A DNA stretch of 64,000 bases from JADJRG01 sp964474905 (GTDB lineage Bacteria > Myxococcota_A > Polyangia > Nannocystales > Nannocystaceae), in the NCBI GenBank assembly GCA_964474905.1, contig CAYYUP010000024.1:10836-74835 (forward strand). The letters run 5' to 3'. Within the stretch, counting starts at the first letter, position 1. Each line of letters starts with the position of its first letter. This document shows positions 53,319 through 62,667 of the stretch, piece after piece. The position numbers were made by a program, and so were the translations under genes. The notes under the pieces were generated by a model. It searched no databases. It was given only the letters and a program-made list of their open reading frames with translations, and was not told the origin of the DNA.

Positions 53319-55255
53319 GGCGACCCCGCAACCTCCGGATCTATTTGTTCGATGCTCTGCCAACCATCGCGACGCCAGCACTCGACCGCTGTGCCGCCCG
53401 CCCCGCGCACGAGAGCTGTGTACGCGTCTGCACCGGCGCGGCAGCGACGAAGGAGTGCTCGAAGCTCGCGATCCGAAGATGCTGGCCATTGACAGTCGAC
53501 ACGCTCACTCACGGCCGCAGGCCTAAAGGCCCCCAGATCTCGGACAAGGTGGCGACGGCGTGCGACCTCGGGTGCCTGCCGCCCGACGATCTCCAGGACG
53601 GGGGCACGGCCGAGGTGATCAAAGAGCCGCAAAAAAGCCCCGGGCGAGAGCCACGGCCCGGCGATGCAGATGCCGACACGTTCACCGGTTTTGGAGATCG
53701 CCGGCACGATCACCTCGAGACGCCGACCGCCGCCGATCGCCCACCACGAACCGGACGAGATCGGCGAAGCGAGCACCGTCGCCGAAGCTGGGACCTCCCT
53801 CCCCAGGACGATCGCCAAGACCGCGACAAGACCCAGCGTCGGCGGCCTCCAACCGGGCACTCGCCCCTGCAATGGCGATGGGTGATTTCGCACTTTTGTC
53901 ACACTTCGCACATTTAGCACCAATAGGCAGAGGGCGACCGCGCCGAGCACCTCTGTCGGGATCTTGGGCACTCGCGCGAGCAGTTCGCCGAGATCGAGGA
54001 TCAGCCCGGCCCCCCACGCTGCCGGCACCAGCGCGTCGGCCCCAAACGCCCCGAGGCCCAGAACCCCGAGGATCCCGAGGGGCAGCACCCAGGTGCAGAA
54101 GATCGGCAGGGCGATCAGATTGGCGACGACGCCGAGCAACGAGCCGGTTCCAAAATGCCAGAGCGCGACCGGGAGCGTCGCCCAGGTCACCCGCCAGCTC
54201 TGGGCGAGCAACCCCCGCGGCGCCCGCGGATGCACCAACACCGCCATGGCCGCCAGCGACATCTGAAAACCCACATCAAGCACCCACAGCGGCCAAATGA
54301 CGAGCAAACCGGCGGCCGTCAACACGAGCATGGTCGGCCCGTGGCTCGGACGGCCGATCGCTGCGGCGACGACCACAAGACAGAGCATCACTCCGGCCCG
54401 AATCGCCGAGGGCGCGCCGCCTGTCAGCAGTACATAGGCGACGACTGGTACAAGACCGAGCAAACCGATCTCCGGCCTGCTCCGACCGAATGCCGCGAAG
54501 ACCCGCGAGATCAGCCCGCAGATAAAAAAACCACCGAGCGCCACATGGAGACCGCTGACCGCTAAGAGATGGCCCAGGCCGGCGCCCCGGACCTGCGCCC
54601 GTCGCTCGGGAGCCAGCGCCTGGGGCATGCCCAGGGCCGCCGCGACCACCAAACTGCCCGCGGGCCAGCCCCGGGTCGCCTGCCAGGCCCGCTGACGAAG
54701 CCCCGCGACCCACGCGTAATAGGCGTCATCACCGGATCGAGATCCCGGGGCCTGCCACAGGGCGTCGACAAATACCCGCCTCGAGCTGCCTGAACGCGGA
54801 TCTGCGGCGCCTTCGTGCCAGGGCAGCAGGTTCGCGTCCGCGCGCGCGACCTCCGAGGCCAGGAGCCAGACCCGCGAGCCGGCGGATCGCGGACAGGCGG
54901 AGGCATCGCTGTAGAGCAACCAACGCTCGCCGGCGACCTCGACCTGGAGGCGACAACGGGGGCCCGGTACGCTGGCGCCCAACACTCGAACTGCGACAAG
55001 CCCGCGGGGGATCACCACTATCGGAATTGCGATCTCATGTGAGGCGACCCACCCTCTGAGCAGTCCGAGACCCGCGATGAGCAGCCCCGCACTGAGCCAC
55101 TTTGTCCAGGTTCGAGCGGGAACGAGCAGCGCTGCCGATGCCAAGAGCAGAACACCGGCTCCGACTGTCAATACGGCCATGCCCATGGCCCCAGCGAGCA
55201 GAACACCGGCGACAATGCCCGCGATCAATACGAGTCCAAGCCCAAGAGCAGCCAT
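53315..55255 (-). CDS. comEC: ComEC/Rec2-type DNA uptake channel
   Basis: A 646-residue polytopic protein for transport of single-stranded DNA in natural competence. Features: an N-terminal set of membrane segments, a DUF4131-like soluble region (residues ~85-165), and the ComEC competence domain (LLAVSGLHVALGG, GGAPSAIRAGVML, DVGFQMSLAAMAVL). The C-terminal ~130 residues are reduced and do not show the usual metallo-beta-lactamase motif HxHxDH, so the nuclease part may be inactive or lost. It is coupled to the FHA gene by a 4-bp overlap. Confidence 0.88.
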   Translation of the reverse strand: MAALGLGLVLIAGIVAGVLLAGAMGMAVLTVGAGVLLLASAALLVPARTWTKWLSAGLLIAGLGLLRGWVASHEIAIPIVVIPRGLVAVRVLGASVPGPRCRLQVEVAGERWLLYSDASACPRSAGSRVWLLASEVARADANLLPWHEGAADPRSGSSRRVFVDALWQAPGSRSGDDAYYAWVAGLRQRAWQATRGWPAGSLVVAAALGMPQALAPERRAQVRGAGLGHLLAVSGLHVALGGFFICGLISRVFAAFGRSRPEIGLLGLVPVVAYVLLTGGAPSAIRAGVMLCLVVVAAAIGRPSHGPTMLVLTAAGLLVIWPLWVLDVGFQMSLAAMAVLVHPRAPRGLLAQSWRVTWATLPVALWHFGTGSLLGVVANLIALPIFCTWVLPLGILGVLGLGAFGADALVPAAWGAGLILDLGELLARVPKIPTEVLGAVALCLLVLNVRSVTKVRNHPSPLQGRVPGWRPPTLGLVAVLAIVLGREVPASATVLASPISSGSWWAIGGGRRLEVIVPAISKTGERVGICIAGPWLSPGAFLRLFDHLGRAPVLEIVGRQAPEVARRRHLVRDLGAFRPAAVSERVDCQWPASSDRELRALLRRCRAGADAYTALVRGAGGTAVECWRRDGWQSIEQIDPEVAGSP

Positions 55256-55393
55256 CTCAACCCTGGTTCGACCGGCGTGCTCAACCGTTGCAGGCGCGTA
55301 GACGCCCCTTACTAGGGCGAACTCGGCCTCGAGTCGCGCGAAGCATCGTGAAATTGCCAGCGCCGGCCGCGTCGCCCTACACTTGCCGCAACC

Positions 55394-57043
55394 GTGCTGC
55401 TGACCAAGATCTGGGCCGCAATCCTCGCATGTCTGGCGACGATCTTCTTCGCCGGCATGTTCCTCCTGTCTTTTGGCACTCCGACGGGCTTCTCAGACGC
55501 CGACCGGACGGCCATCCAAGCGACGACCAAGGCCGGAATTGCCGCCCTCGCGGCTGAAATTCAGGCGTCTCCGGTCTCGCGAGCGCCGACGATCCTCACG
55601 GACATCGACCTCAAGCGAGCTTTGGATCCCGAACCTATCGATCCAAAAGATCCGCCGCCGCCGTTGGACCAATCGTTTAGCGATGTTGCCAACGCGCTCT
55701 TGCTCGCCGACTACCCGCAGATGACCGTCGGCATGCTCGACGGCGCCGGTGCGGTGCTCGTCGGCACCGGCATCGCCACCGAGCTCCTCCCCGAGATCGG
55801 CAAGCTCGAGGCGGTCTCTGACCTCAAGGTCGACGAAGAGACCCAGTTTTCGGCGACGCTCGCCGGCACCGTGCAGGTCGTCAAGGTTACTCGGGCCGAC
55901 GAAAAATCGCGGCGCCTGGTCGCCTTCCAACCTCTGGACCTGGGCGCCGGCTCCTTCGTGCGCAGGGTCCTCGGTACCGACAACCCCACGGGCATCGTCC
56001 GCGAGGGCAAGATCCTGAGCGCGATCGGCGACCAGCCGGTCGACAAAGAGATCCTGGCGATCACCAACGAACACCGCAAAGACGTGCCCCCCAACGGCAT
56101 CAGCGAGGTCTTCATGGTCGGTGAGGGTCTCAGCGCCCGCATCGGCGCGATCAGCCGGATCCCCGGTCCCGCGGGCCGCGGCGAGCGGGGCACGATGATC
56201 GTCGTGCTCTCAACCAATACCGCCGCCGCCGGTCAACGCGATCTCAAATCAGCGATCGCCGAAGCCCGTGCCGCTGGCAATACCGGCCGCCTCAACTGGC
56301 CGCTGATCATCGGCTTCCTCCTGGTCAGCGTCTCACTCGCGATCTACCTGCCGACCCTCGAGGGCACTGGGCCGCTCAAGCGACTCACCGCCGAGTTCCG
56401 CTCGATGATCAAGGGCACCCAGCAGCAGCTCTTCTACGACACCTACTCGGGTCCCGTCGGCGAGCTCGCACAGGCTGCAGTCGCCTACCACGAGACGCTG
56501 CGCGCCGCTCTCAACGCGGCCGAGCTCGACATGCCCGAGGACGGTGGCGGCACCCGCAGTCATCGCCGCGTCGGCAGCACTCGCGGACACCGTCCCCTGC
56601 GCACCGGTGCTCAGCAGCAGGCGCCCGCGCCCGCGCACGAGGCCGACGCTCCCGCGGATCCCGACGAGATGCCGACCATGGCTCATCCCGCAGTCGGTGG
56701 TCGCCAGGGTTTCTACACAATGCCCGCCACCAGCAAGCCGCTGCGCTCGCGCGAGACCGTCATCGGCAACCTGATGACCCTCGACAACGATCCAGCCGCG
56801 CCGGAGCCGACCAAGGACGATGCCGTCCGCGAGGCCTACTACCAAGAGGTCTTCGAGGAGTTCATCAAGTTCAAGGTCGAGAACAACGAGAGCACAGAGG
56901 GGCTCACCTACGAGAAGTTCGCGACCAAGCTGCGCTCCAATACCGCCGAGCTGATGAAGCGCCCCGACGTCAAGGACGTGCAATTCTCGGTCTACCTGAA
57001 AGACGGCAAGGTCGCCCTCAAGGCCCGTGTCGTCCGCGGCTAG
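55394..57043 (+). CDS. MXAN_5187-type protein
   Basis: A 549-residue membrane protein. It has an N-terminal membrane segment (IWAAILACLATIFFAGMFLLSF), a periplasmic sensor-like domain to about residue 300, and a second segment (WPLIIGFLLVSVSLAIYL). A HAMP-like cytoplasmic helix, a low-complexity linker (GAQQQAPAPAHEADAPADPDE) and a conserved C-terminal domain (YYQEVFEEFIKFKVENNESTEGLTYEKFATKL, in pieces) follow. The C-terminal domain is the conserved part of this myxobacterial family. Function unknown; the build resembles a signalling protein without an enzymatic domain. Starts with GTG. A good terminator follows. Confidence 0.82.
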   Translation: MLLTKIWAAILACLATIFFAGMFLLSFGTPTGFSDADRTAIQATTKAGIAALAAEIQASPVSRAPTILTDIDLKRALDPEPIDPKDPPPPLDQSFSDVANALLLADYPQMTVGMLDGAGAVLVGTGIATELLPEIGKLEAVSDLKVDEETQFSATLAGTVQVVKVTRADEKSRRLVAFQPLDLGAGSFVRRVLGTDNPTGIVREGKILSAIGDQPVDKEILAITNEHRKDVPPNGISEVFMVGEGLSARIGAISRIPGPAGRGERGTMIVVLSTNTAAAGQRDLKSAIAEARAAGNTGRLNWPLIIGFLLVSVSLAIYLPTLEGTGPLKRLTAEFRSMIKGTQQQLFYDTYSGPVGELAQAAVAYHETLRAALNAAELDMPEDGGGTRSHRRVGSTRGHRPLRTGAQQQAPAPAHEADAPADPDEMPTMAHPAVGGRQGFYTMPATSKPLRSRETVIGNLMTLDNDPAAPEPTKDDAVREAYYQEVFEEFIKFKVENNESTEGLTYEKFATKLRSNTAELMKRPDVKDVQFSVYLKDGKVALKARVVRG

Positions 57044-57064
57044 TTCTTCCCCAAGCCCCCCAAC

Positions 57065-57102
57065 AAAAACCCCCGGCGGACACACTCCTCCGGGGGTTTT
57101 TT
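57065..57102 (+). terminator. Intrinsic terminator
   Basis: AAAAACCCCCGGCGGA pairs with TCCTCCGGGGGTTTTTT with one mismatch around a CACAC loop, ending in a run of T. It lies 22 bp after the MXAN_5187-type gene stop. This is the clearest Rho-independent terminator in the window. Confidence 0.92.
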
Positions 57103-57144
57103 GTGTCGACGATCTAGCGTAATCAGCCTGGAGCCCTGTAGCCG

Positions 57145-57720
57145 ATGACTCTCCTCAAGATCGCCCCGATAGGCAGCCCTGTCCTCCGCCAAGCGGCCCG
57201 CAGTGTCGGCGCCGACGAACTCGCGACCGCCGAGTTCCAGGCCTTCATCGACGACCTGGTCGAGACCATGCACGACGCCAGCGGGGCCGGACTCGCCGCC
57301 AACCAAGTCTACCGGCCGGTCAAAGTCTGCGCCCTCGAGGTCAAAGACAACCCCCGCTACCCCTACAAACCAAACATCCCTCTGACGATCCTGATCAACC
57401 CCGTGCTCACTCCGGTAGGTGAGGATCGCTTCGAGAACTACGAGGGCTGCCTCTCGGTGCCGGACCTCCGCGGACAGGTCTGGCGGCACGCCGAGATCCG
57501 AGTGCAAGCGCAGGACCGGCACGGCCAGCCGATCGATACGATCGTCCGCGGCATCACAGCCGGCACCTACCAGCACGAATGCGACCATCTCGACGGCGTG
57601 CTCTTCCTCGACCGCGTGCACGACACAACAAGCCTCTGCACCTGGAAAGAATTCAGCCGCCACCGAGAGGCCGTGTTCCGTGAGCATGTGCGCGCCATCG
57701 TCAGCCGCTACGGCAGCTGA
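57145..57720 (+). CDS. def: Peptide deformylase
   Basis: A metallo-enzyme that removes the formyl group from nascent proteins. The 191-residue product carries all three motifs: GAGLAANQV, EGCLSVP (metal Cys) and HECDHLDG (two metal His and catalytic Glu). Length is normal for the class with a short C-terminal helix. No fmt gene lies next to it. Confidence 0.97.
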   Translation: MTLLKIAPIGSPVLRQAARSVGADELATAEFQAFIDDLVETMHDASGAGLAANQVYRPVKVCALEVKDNPRYPYKPNIPLTILINPVLTPVGEDRFENYEGCLSVPDLRGQVWRHAEIRVQAQDRHGQPIDTIVRGITAGTYQHECDHLDGVLFLDRVHDTTSLCTWKEFSRHREAVFREHVRAIVSRYGS

Positions 57721-57804
57721 CAAACAACGCCCTAGCAGCCCGCCCACCCCCACTAGGAGCCCCGCAGGGCGCAGGCCGGGCGGCGGTGGTATGGTTTGCC
57801 GCCC

Positions 57805-59325
57805 GTGAAGTCCGATCGCCGCCGTACCTTTGCCCTCCTCGGCACAATCGCTGTTCACGGGCTGCCGCTCCTGACCTCCTTGACCTGCTCGCTGGCCATC
57901 GACGTCGAGCTTCCCGAGTTCGAATTCGAGCTTACTGAGGTCGAGTTCATCGACCCCGATCAGGAACTCGGTGACGGCCTGCCCGCCGCCGAACCCGAGC
58001 CCGAGCCTGAGGTGCAGCCCCCGGTCGAGCCCCCGGATCCCCCCGAAGACCCGCCTGCCGACTCCGACGGGGCCGAACCCGAACCCGAACCCGAGCCCGA
58101 ACCCGAAAAGCCCAAGTTCGGCCACAAAAAGTCACGCGTCGACAAGCTCGGCCCGGCCAACTCCAACTTCTTCATGCTGCTCAACGCCAGGCGTACCGCT
58201 CGCCTGCCCTACGCCGAGTCGATCATCGAGATCATGGCGGCGCTGCCGGATTTCCAGTTTGTCATCGACGGCGCTGGCTTCCATCCGCTCCGCGACTTCA
58301 ACTACATGGTGATCGCGAGCCCCGACATCCGCGATGTCAGCCAGACCTTCCTCGCGGTCGAGTACCGACTGAGCGCCCAAGAGATCCAAGACGGTCTCGA
58401 CCGCGCCGCCGCCGACCGCGATCAATCGATCACCTGGGAGGAGCGCGGCGGCATGGTGATGGGCAACCCCAAGCCGATCGCCGATCCAGAATCCGATTGG
58501 GATCCGCGCTGGTTTGTCTTCCTCGACGACAACGTCGCGGTCTACGTGCGCGAAGAGTTCCTGCCCCAGATCATCAGCGGCCCCGACGACTCCAAGGGCA
58601 AGACCTCCGGCAATTTCGTCGCCAACCTGACCAAGATGCGGCGCTATGCCAGGCGCGAGCCCAAGGCCGGCATGCAGATGCAGATGAAAGACATCTACGC
58701 CAGCATCCGCATGAAAAAGACGCCCTTCACGATCCCCGACGCCATCGAGATCATGGCCGAGGCCGCCGCTGCCCCCGAGATCGTCGTCAAGCTCGACTTC
58801 CTCGACAAACCCGCCGCCGAAAAGTTTGAGGGCGAGTGGAAAGAGCTGCTGCCCCGCTTCATCGACGACAAGGTGCCGCTGCTGATGCGAGGCATGGCCC
58901 GCGGCCTCTACGAGCAGATCACGATCGAGCGCGACAACAAGGGCGTCGTGCTCCGCTCCGAGTTCTCGAAGACACAGGCGACGCTAATCCTCGACCAGGT
59001 AGCGGCGATGAGCAGCAAAATGCTGCGACGCACACCCGAGCAGATGGAGCAGCTCCGCAAGCGCCGCACCGAGCTTTGGGAGGCCCGCGACAACGGCAAG
59101 CTACCGCCCTCGGTCGCCCTCGAGAAGCTCAAGACGCCGATGCCCGAGGACCCAAACGCAGACGCAAAACCTGTCGGCAAGACCAGCGAAGGCCCCGCCG
59201 CCGATAGTGGAGTGCCCGATAAGGGCGAGGGCAAGCCCGTCGAAGAGGCCAAAGAAGCCAAAGAAGCCAAAGAAGCCAAGGCAAACGGTGCGCTGCTCAA
59301 GAAGCTCGGGGCATCTCCCCCTTGA
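57805..59325 (+). CDS. Exported or anchored protein with Pro-Glu-rich N-terminal region, function unknown
   Basis: A 506-residue protein. Residues ~8-35 are hydrophobic (FALLGTIAVHGLPLLTSLTCSL), then an acidic Pro-Glu repeat (EPEPEPE) resembling the periplasmic spacer of TonB proteins. The middle region (residues ~120-400) is a globular domain I do not recognise (MAALPDFQFVIDGAGFHPL, TLILDQVAAMSSKML). The end is a charged tail with tandem KEAKEAKEAK. Start is a GTG at 57805. It follows peptide deformylase after 84 bp. A bacterial envelope role is likely. Confidence 0.7.
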   Translation: MKSDRRRTFALLGTIAVHGLPLLTSLTCSLAIDVELPEFEFELTEVEFIDPDQELGDGLPAAEPEPEPEVQPPVEPPDPPEDPPADSDGAEPEPEPEPEPEKPKFGHKKSRVDKLGPANSNFFMLLNARRTARLPYAESIIEIMAALPDFQFVIDGAGFHPLRDFNYMVIASPDIRDVSQTFLAVEYRLSAQEIQDGLDRAAADRDQSITWEERGGMVMGNPKPIADPESDWDPRWFVFLDDNVAVYVREEFLPQIISGPDDSKGKTSGNFVANLTKMRRYARREPKAGMQMQMKDIYASIRMKKTPFTIPDAIEIMAEAAAAPEIVVKLDFLDKPAAEKFEGEWKELLPRFIDDKVPLLMRGMARGLYEQITIERDNKGVVLRSEFSKTQATLILDQVAAMSSKMLRRTPEQMEQLRKRRTELWEARDNGKLPPSVALEKLKTPMPEDPNADAKPVGKTSEGPAADSGVPDKGEGKPVEEAKEAKEAKEAKANGALLKKLGASPP

Positions 59326-59373
59326 TCGCAAGAGCGTCCCCGACAGCGGCTCAAGGCCACTACAAAAAGAACC

Positions 59374-60093
59374 TCAAGCCAAACCAATACCGAGGCGATA
59401 GCGGCGCACGGTCGGCACTGTCGCGGGGTCGCCTAGCCAACTCTGGCGATCGAGTTCGGTGCGGGCAAAATGATCGAGTTCGCCGAGCATCATCACCACT
59501 CGCTGGTAGTCCATATCTGCCATCGCCTCGACCTCGTCGCCGTGCAGACCGATGACCTGAAGAAAGAGCAACGCACCAAAATCGGTGTGGATCCTGCCGA
59601 GCGTCGGATCAGGCACGATGGCGACACCTCGCAGGTCGGTGGCGATGCCCGGCACCAACGGCCCGCCGAGATCCGCCCGGTGCCCGCTGTCAAAACCCTC
59701 GCCGCTGCTGAGAACAAAGCGACCAAGCGCCTGGATCAGCCGAACACCCCAAGCTGGCGGTTGTGACTCGCCCTTTTTTATAGATGTCCTTAAGGTCAGC
59801 TCAAAACCAAAACCGGAGACGCCGGGATCGGGCGAGGTTTTGTCAAAGAGCTCGCTGAGACCGTAGCTGATGAAATGCCAATGGGCAGGGTGCTGACGGC
59901 CAACAACCACAGTCGGCGGCACCTCGTAGACCGCGACCGCCGGCAGCGGGCTCGGGGTCGCCAACTCGTAGGCTGTCTTGCTGGCAAATTGGTGCGGCAC
60001 CTGACCGGGGTAGAGCCGCGCCAACGCGGCATCGATCGCCGCCCAACCAGGAGCCCATCCCGGCGGCTTCTCCGTGTCCGCCTGCTCGCTCAC
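59374..60093 (-). CDS. SUFU-domain protein
   Basis: A 239-residue cytoplasmic protein with the Suppressor-of-fused fold: GWAAIDAALARLYPGQVPHQFAS near the start, then AVAVYEVPPTVVVGRQHPAHWHFISYGLSEL, and FGFELTLR...PPAWGVRLIQALGRFVLSS. In animals SUFU binds Gli factors; in bacteria such proteins appear mostly as immunity or regulatory proteins. The start ATG overlaps the end of serC by 4 bp, so it is translated with SerC. I see no toxin beside it, so an immunity role has no support here. Confidence 0.88.
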   Translation of the reverse strand: MSEQADTEKPPGWAPGWAAIDAALARLYPGQVPHQFASKTAYELATPSPLPAVAVYEVPPTVVVGRQHPAHWHFISYGLSELFDKTSPDPGVSGFGFELTLRTSIKKGESQPPAWGVRLIQALGRFVLSSGEGFDSGHRADLGGPLVPGIATDLRGVAIVPDPTLGRIHTDFGALLFLQVIGLHGDEVEAMADMDYQRVVMMLGELDHFARTELDRQSWLGDPATVPTVRRYRLGIGLA

Positions 60094-61232
60094 GCCGAAC
60101 GCTCGAACTCGCGGATAAATTCGATCAGGACGTCGACGCCCTCCTCGGGGAAGGCGTTGTAGATCGACGCCCGCAGCCCACCGACCGAACGGTGACCCTT
60201 AAGACCCGAGAGACCCGCCGCTGCGGCCTCGGTCAGAAAACGAGCCGTCAGGTCCGCACGCTTCGCCTCGGGAGCACCGTTTAGCGTCCAGGCGACGTTC
60301 ATCAGCGAACGCGAGCCGACCTTCGCGTGCGGCACACAGAGCGCGCTGCTGTCGAGGGCGTCGTAGAGCTTGCCGGCCTTGCGGTGGTTGCGGGCGGCGA
60401 TCGCCGGCACTCCGCCCTCATCGCGGAGCCACTCGAGCATCAACTTGAGCACCAGGATGCCAAAGGTATTCGGCGTATTAAAGAGACTCGGATTCTTGGC
60501 GTGGGTGCTGTAGCGCAGGTACTTGGGCACAACGCCGACCGGCGTCCGCTCGATCAGATCTTTGCGGATAAACACCAGAGTCACACCGGAGGGCCCGAGG
60601 TTCTTTTGGGCGCCGGCGTACCCCAGAGCCACGCGCTCCAGGGCCGTCTCGCGAGCGCCGATATCACTCGAGCAATCGACCACCAGCGGCACCTCTCCGG
60701 TGTCCGGAAGCTCCGACCACTCGGTACCGTAGATCGTATTGTTGCTGGTGATGTGCAGGTAACTCGCGTCGGCATAGGTCGCCGCAGCGGGCATCTTGGG
60801 GATGTGATCAAAACCTGTCGAAGCCGACGAGGCGAGCACCCGGGTCTCGCCGATGATCTTGCTCTCGGCGATCGCCTTGGTCGACCAGGCGCCGGTGTCG
60901 ATGAAGGCCGCCGGCTTGTCCGCATGCCGCAAATTAAAGGGCACCATCGCGAACTGCAGGCTGGCCCCCCCCTGGAGGAAGAGCACCTGGTGCGTGCGCG
61001 GGATGCCGAGTACCTCATGACAGAGTTCTTCGGCCCCCTTGATCACGGCGTCGAATGGAGGCGAGCGATGCGAGATTTCGAGGACCGACATGCCGATGCC
61101 CGCTCGCTCTCGGTCGTGGCCCCCCTCGCGGAGCTCATGCACGGCCTCGGCCGCTCGATCAAGGACCCCCGGGGGCAGGATCGCCGGCCCAGCGGAGAAG
61201 TTGCGAATCGCCCGAGAACGCGCTGCGGTCAT
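60090..61232 (-). CDS. serC: Phosphoserine aminotransferase
   Basis: A pyridoxal-phosphate enzyme that makes phosphoserine for serine synthesis. The 380-residue product starts RNFSAGPAILPPGVL, has LFLQGGASLQFAMVPFNL, HITSNNTIYGTEW and VDCSSDIGAR, with the cofactor Lys in YAGAQKNLGPSG. It ends GLRASIYNAFPEEGVDVLIEFI, broken only by normal variation. Serine also feeds Ser-tRNA(Sec) in the selenocysteine pathway, but the genes are not linked here. Confidence 0.96.
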   Translation of the reverse strand: MTAARSRAIRNFSAGPAILPPGVLDRAAEAVHELREGGHDRERAGIGMSVLEISHRSPPFDAVIKGAEELCHEVLGIPRTHQVLFLQGGASLQFAMVPFNLRHADKPAAFIDTGAWSTKAIAESKIIGETRVLASSASTGFDHIPKMPAAATYADASYLHITSNNTIYGTEWSELPDTGEVPLVVDCSSDIGARETALERVALGYAGAQKNLGPSGVTLVFIRKDLIERTPVGVVPKYLRYSTHAKNPSLFNTPNTFGILVLKLMLEWLRDEGGVPAIAARNHRKAGKLYDALDSSALCVPHAKVGSRSLMNVAWTLNGAPEAKRADLTARFLTEAAAAGLSGLKGHRSVGGLRASIYNAFPEEGVDVLIEFIREFERSA

Positions 61233-61435
61233 GGGCCGAACCCTAGCAGCCCATCGCGAAATTCGTCACGCTGTCTCGCGGAGTTGGACCTCGCGCGACC
61301 GGTTCTGAGGCCCCTGGGAGGACGTGAGCAAAATCCCCTCCTCGCGGATACACGGGTACACGGATACGCGAGTTCGTAAAGGGCCACTCGAAGGGTCTGC
61401 GCACTGCCAGGTCGGCTCGGCCTATAGTCGCCGAC

Positions 61436-62572
61436 ATGGCGCGCGCATGGCCCTCTGTCCTCGTTTTTGCGGCCTCGGCCGCGCTCGCTCCCTCGCCTGC
61501 CGCTGCTGAGGTCGTGAGCGCCGACTTCTCGCCCTCCCACCTCCAGCAGCTCGTCGGCCAGGACGACTTCACCTACGACAGCGACTGGTTCCCGATGAAT
61601 GGCCCGGTCCAGCTCCGGCTCGTCGTGCACGCCGGCAACTCGGTCGCGATCGACATGCCCGGCGAAGGCCTCTACGACTGGCAAGAGTCGGCGCTGACCT
61701 TTGCGGGCCAGAGCGACGCCGGCAGCTTTGGCATCGACGTCGGCCTCACCCTCGACGCCAAGGTGCGCTTCGACGTCGCCGGACTCACCTGGGAATCCGA
61801 CGTCATCGGTCCCTACGACTACGCCGTGATCTCCGAGACCGCCTTCACGCCCTACCTGCTGCCGGGCAACCCCGACAGGCCCGCGACGATCGAGGACGAG
61901 ACCGACCCGGTAACCCTGGTCGAAGTGCCGATCACCCCCGACATCCTCGTCGCCTCCGGTCACCTCGACATCGACATTTATCTGATCGTCGACGGTGAAC
62001 TCCGCGGTGACGCAATCGAGGTCGCGACCCTGGACCCCGCCGCGCAGTGGCAGGCGATCATGGAGGAGGGCGCACCTGCAGCCCTCGACGCCGGCCCCGG
62101 CCCCCTACCCGATCCCTTTATCGTCGACGGCGCACTCTTCTGCACCCTGATGACCGCGCCGACGATCGTGCTGCGACCGACGCTGGTCATGGAGATCCTC
62201 GGTAAGGAGTACACGATCGCCGATATCGACCTACCAGTGGTGCTGCCGCCCTTCGACGACACCATCCAGTTCGAGACGATCAGCATGAGCTTCCCCAGGC
62301 CGCCACCACCGCCAGAGCCGGAGACCGCGAGTTCAGGTGCGGATTCTGACTCTGACTCCGACAGCGGCACGGACGGCTCGACCGAGAGCGACTCCTCGAC
62401 GGCAAGCGGCACAGCGAGCGACTCCTCCACCGAAAGTGACTCCGCCACCGGGGGTCTTAGCGGTCCCGGCGAGGAGGGTTGCGCCTGTTCGCACGGGGAG
62501 AATCCTGCGGGGCCGCCGCTCTGGCTCGGCCTCGCGTTGCTCGCCCTCCGCCGTCGCCGTCAGCCTCGATAA
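61436..62572 (+). CDS. Exported protein with MYXO-CTERM-like sorting tail
   Basis: A 378-residue protein. A signal peptide (residues ~1-24, ending SPAAAEV) is followed by a beta-rich domain I do not recognise. A Ser/Asp/Thr repeat linker (SDSDSDSGTDGSTESDS) near residues 300-350 comes next. The tail is Cys-x-Cys (GCACS), a hydrophobic segment (PPLWLGLALLAL) and Arg-rich end (RRRRQPR), the MYXO-CTERM layout for surface sorting. A TATAGT -10-like box lies just upstream of the ATG. Confidence 0.82.
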   Translation: MARAWPSVLVFAASAALAPSPAAAEVVSADFSPSHLQQLVGQDDFTYDSDWFPMNGPVQLRLVVHAGNSVAIDMPGEGLYDWQESALTFAGQSDAGSFGIDVGLTLDAKVRFDVAGLTWESDVIGPYDYAVISETAFTPYLLPGNPDRPATIEDETDPVTLVEVPITPDILVASGHLDIDIYLIVDGELRGDAIEVATLDPAAQWQAIMEEGAPAALDAGPGPLPDPFIVDGALFCTLMTAPTIVLRPTLVMEILGKEYTIADIDLPVVLPPFDDTIQFETISMSFPRPPPPPEPETASSGADSDSDSDSGTDGSTESDSSTASGTASDSSTESDSATGGLSGPGEEGCACSHGENPAGPPLWLGLALLALRRRRQPR

Positions 62573-62667
62573 ACTGTCGACAACGACGCGCAAGAGAGTC
62601 GGCCTCCAGAAGGCCGCGCGGTCGCCATGCTCTGCAGTCAACAAACTGACTGTTAAGACAGGAAAGC

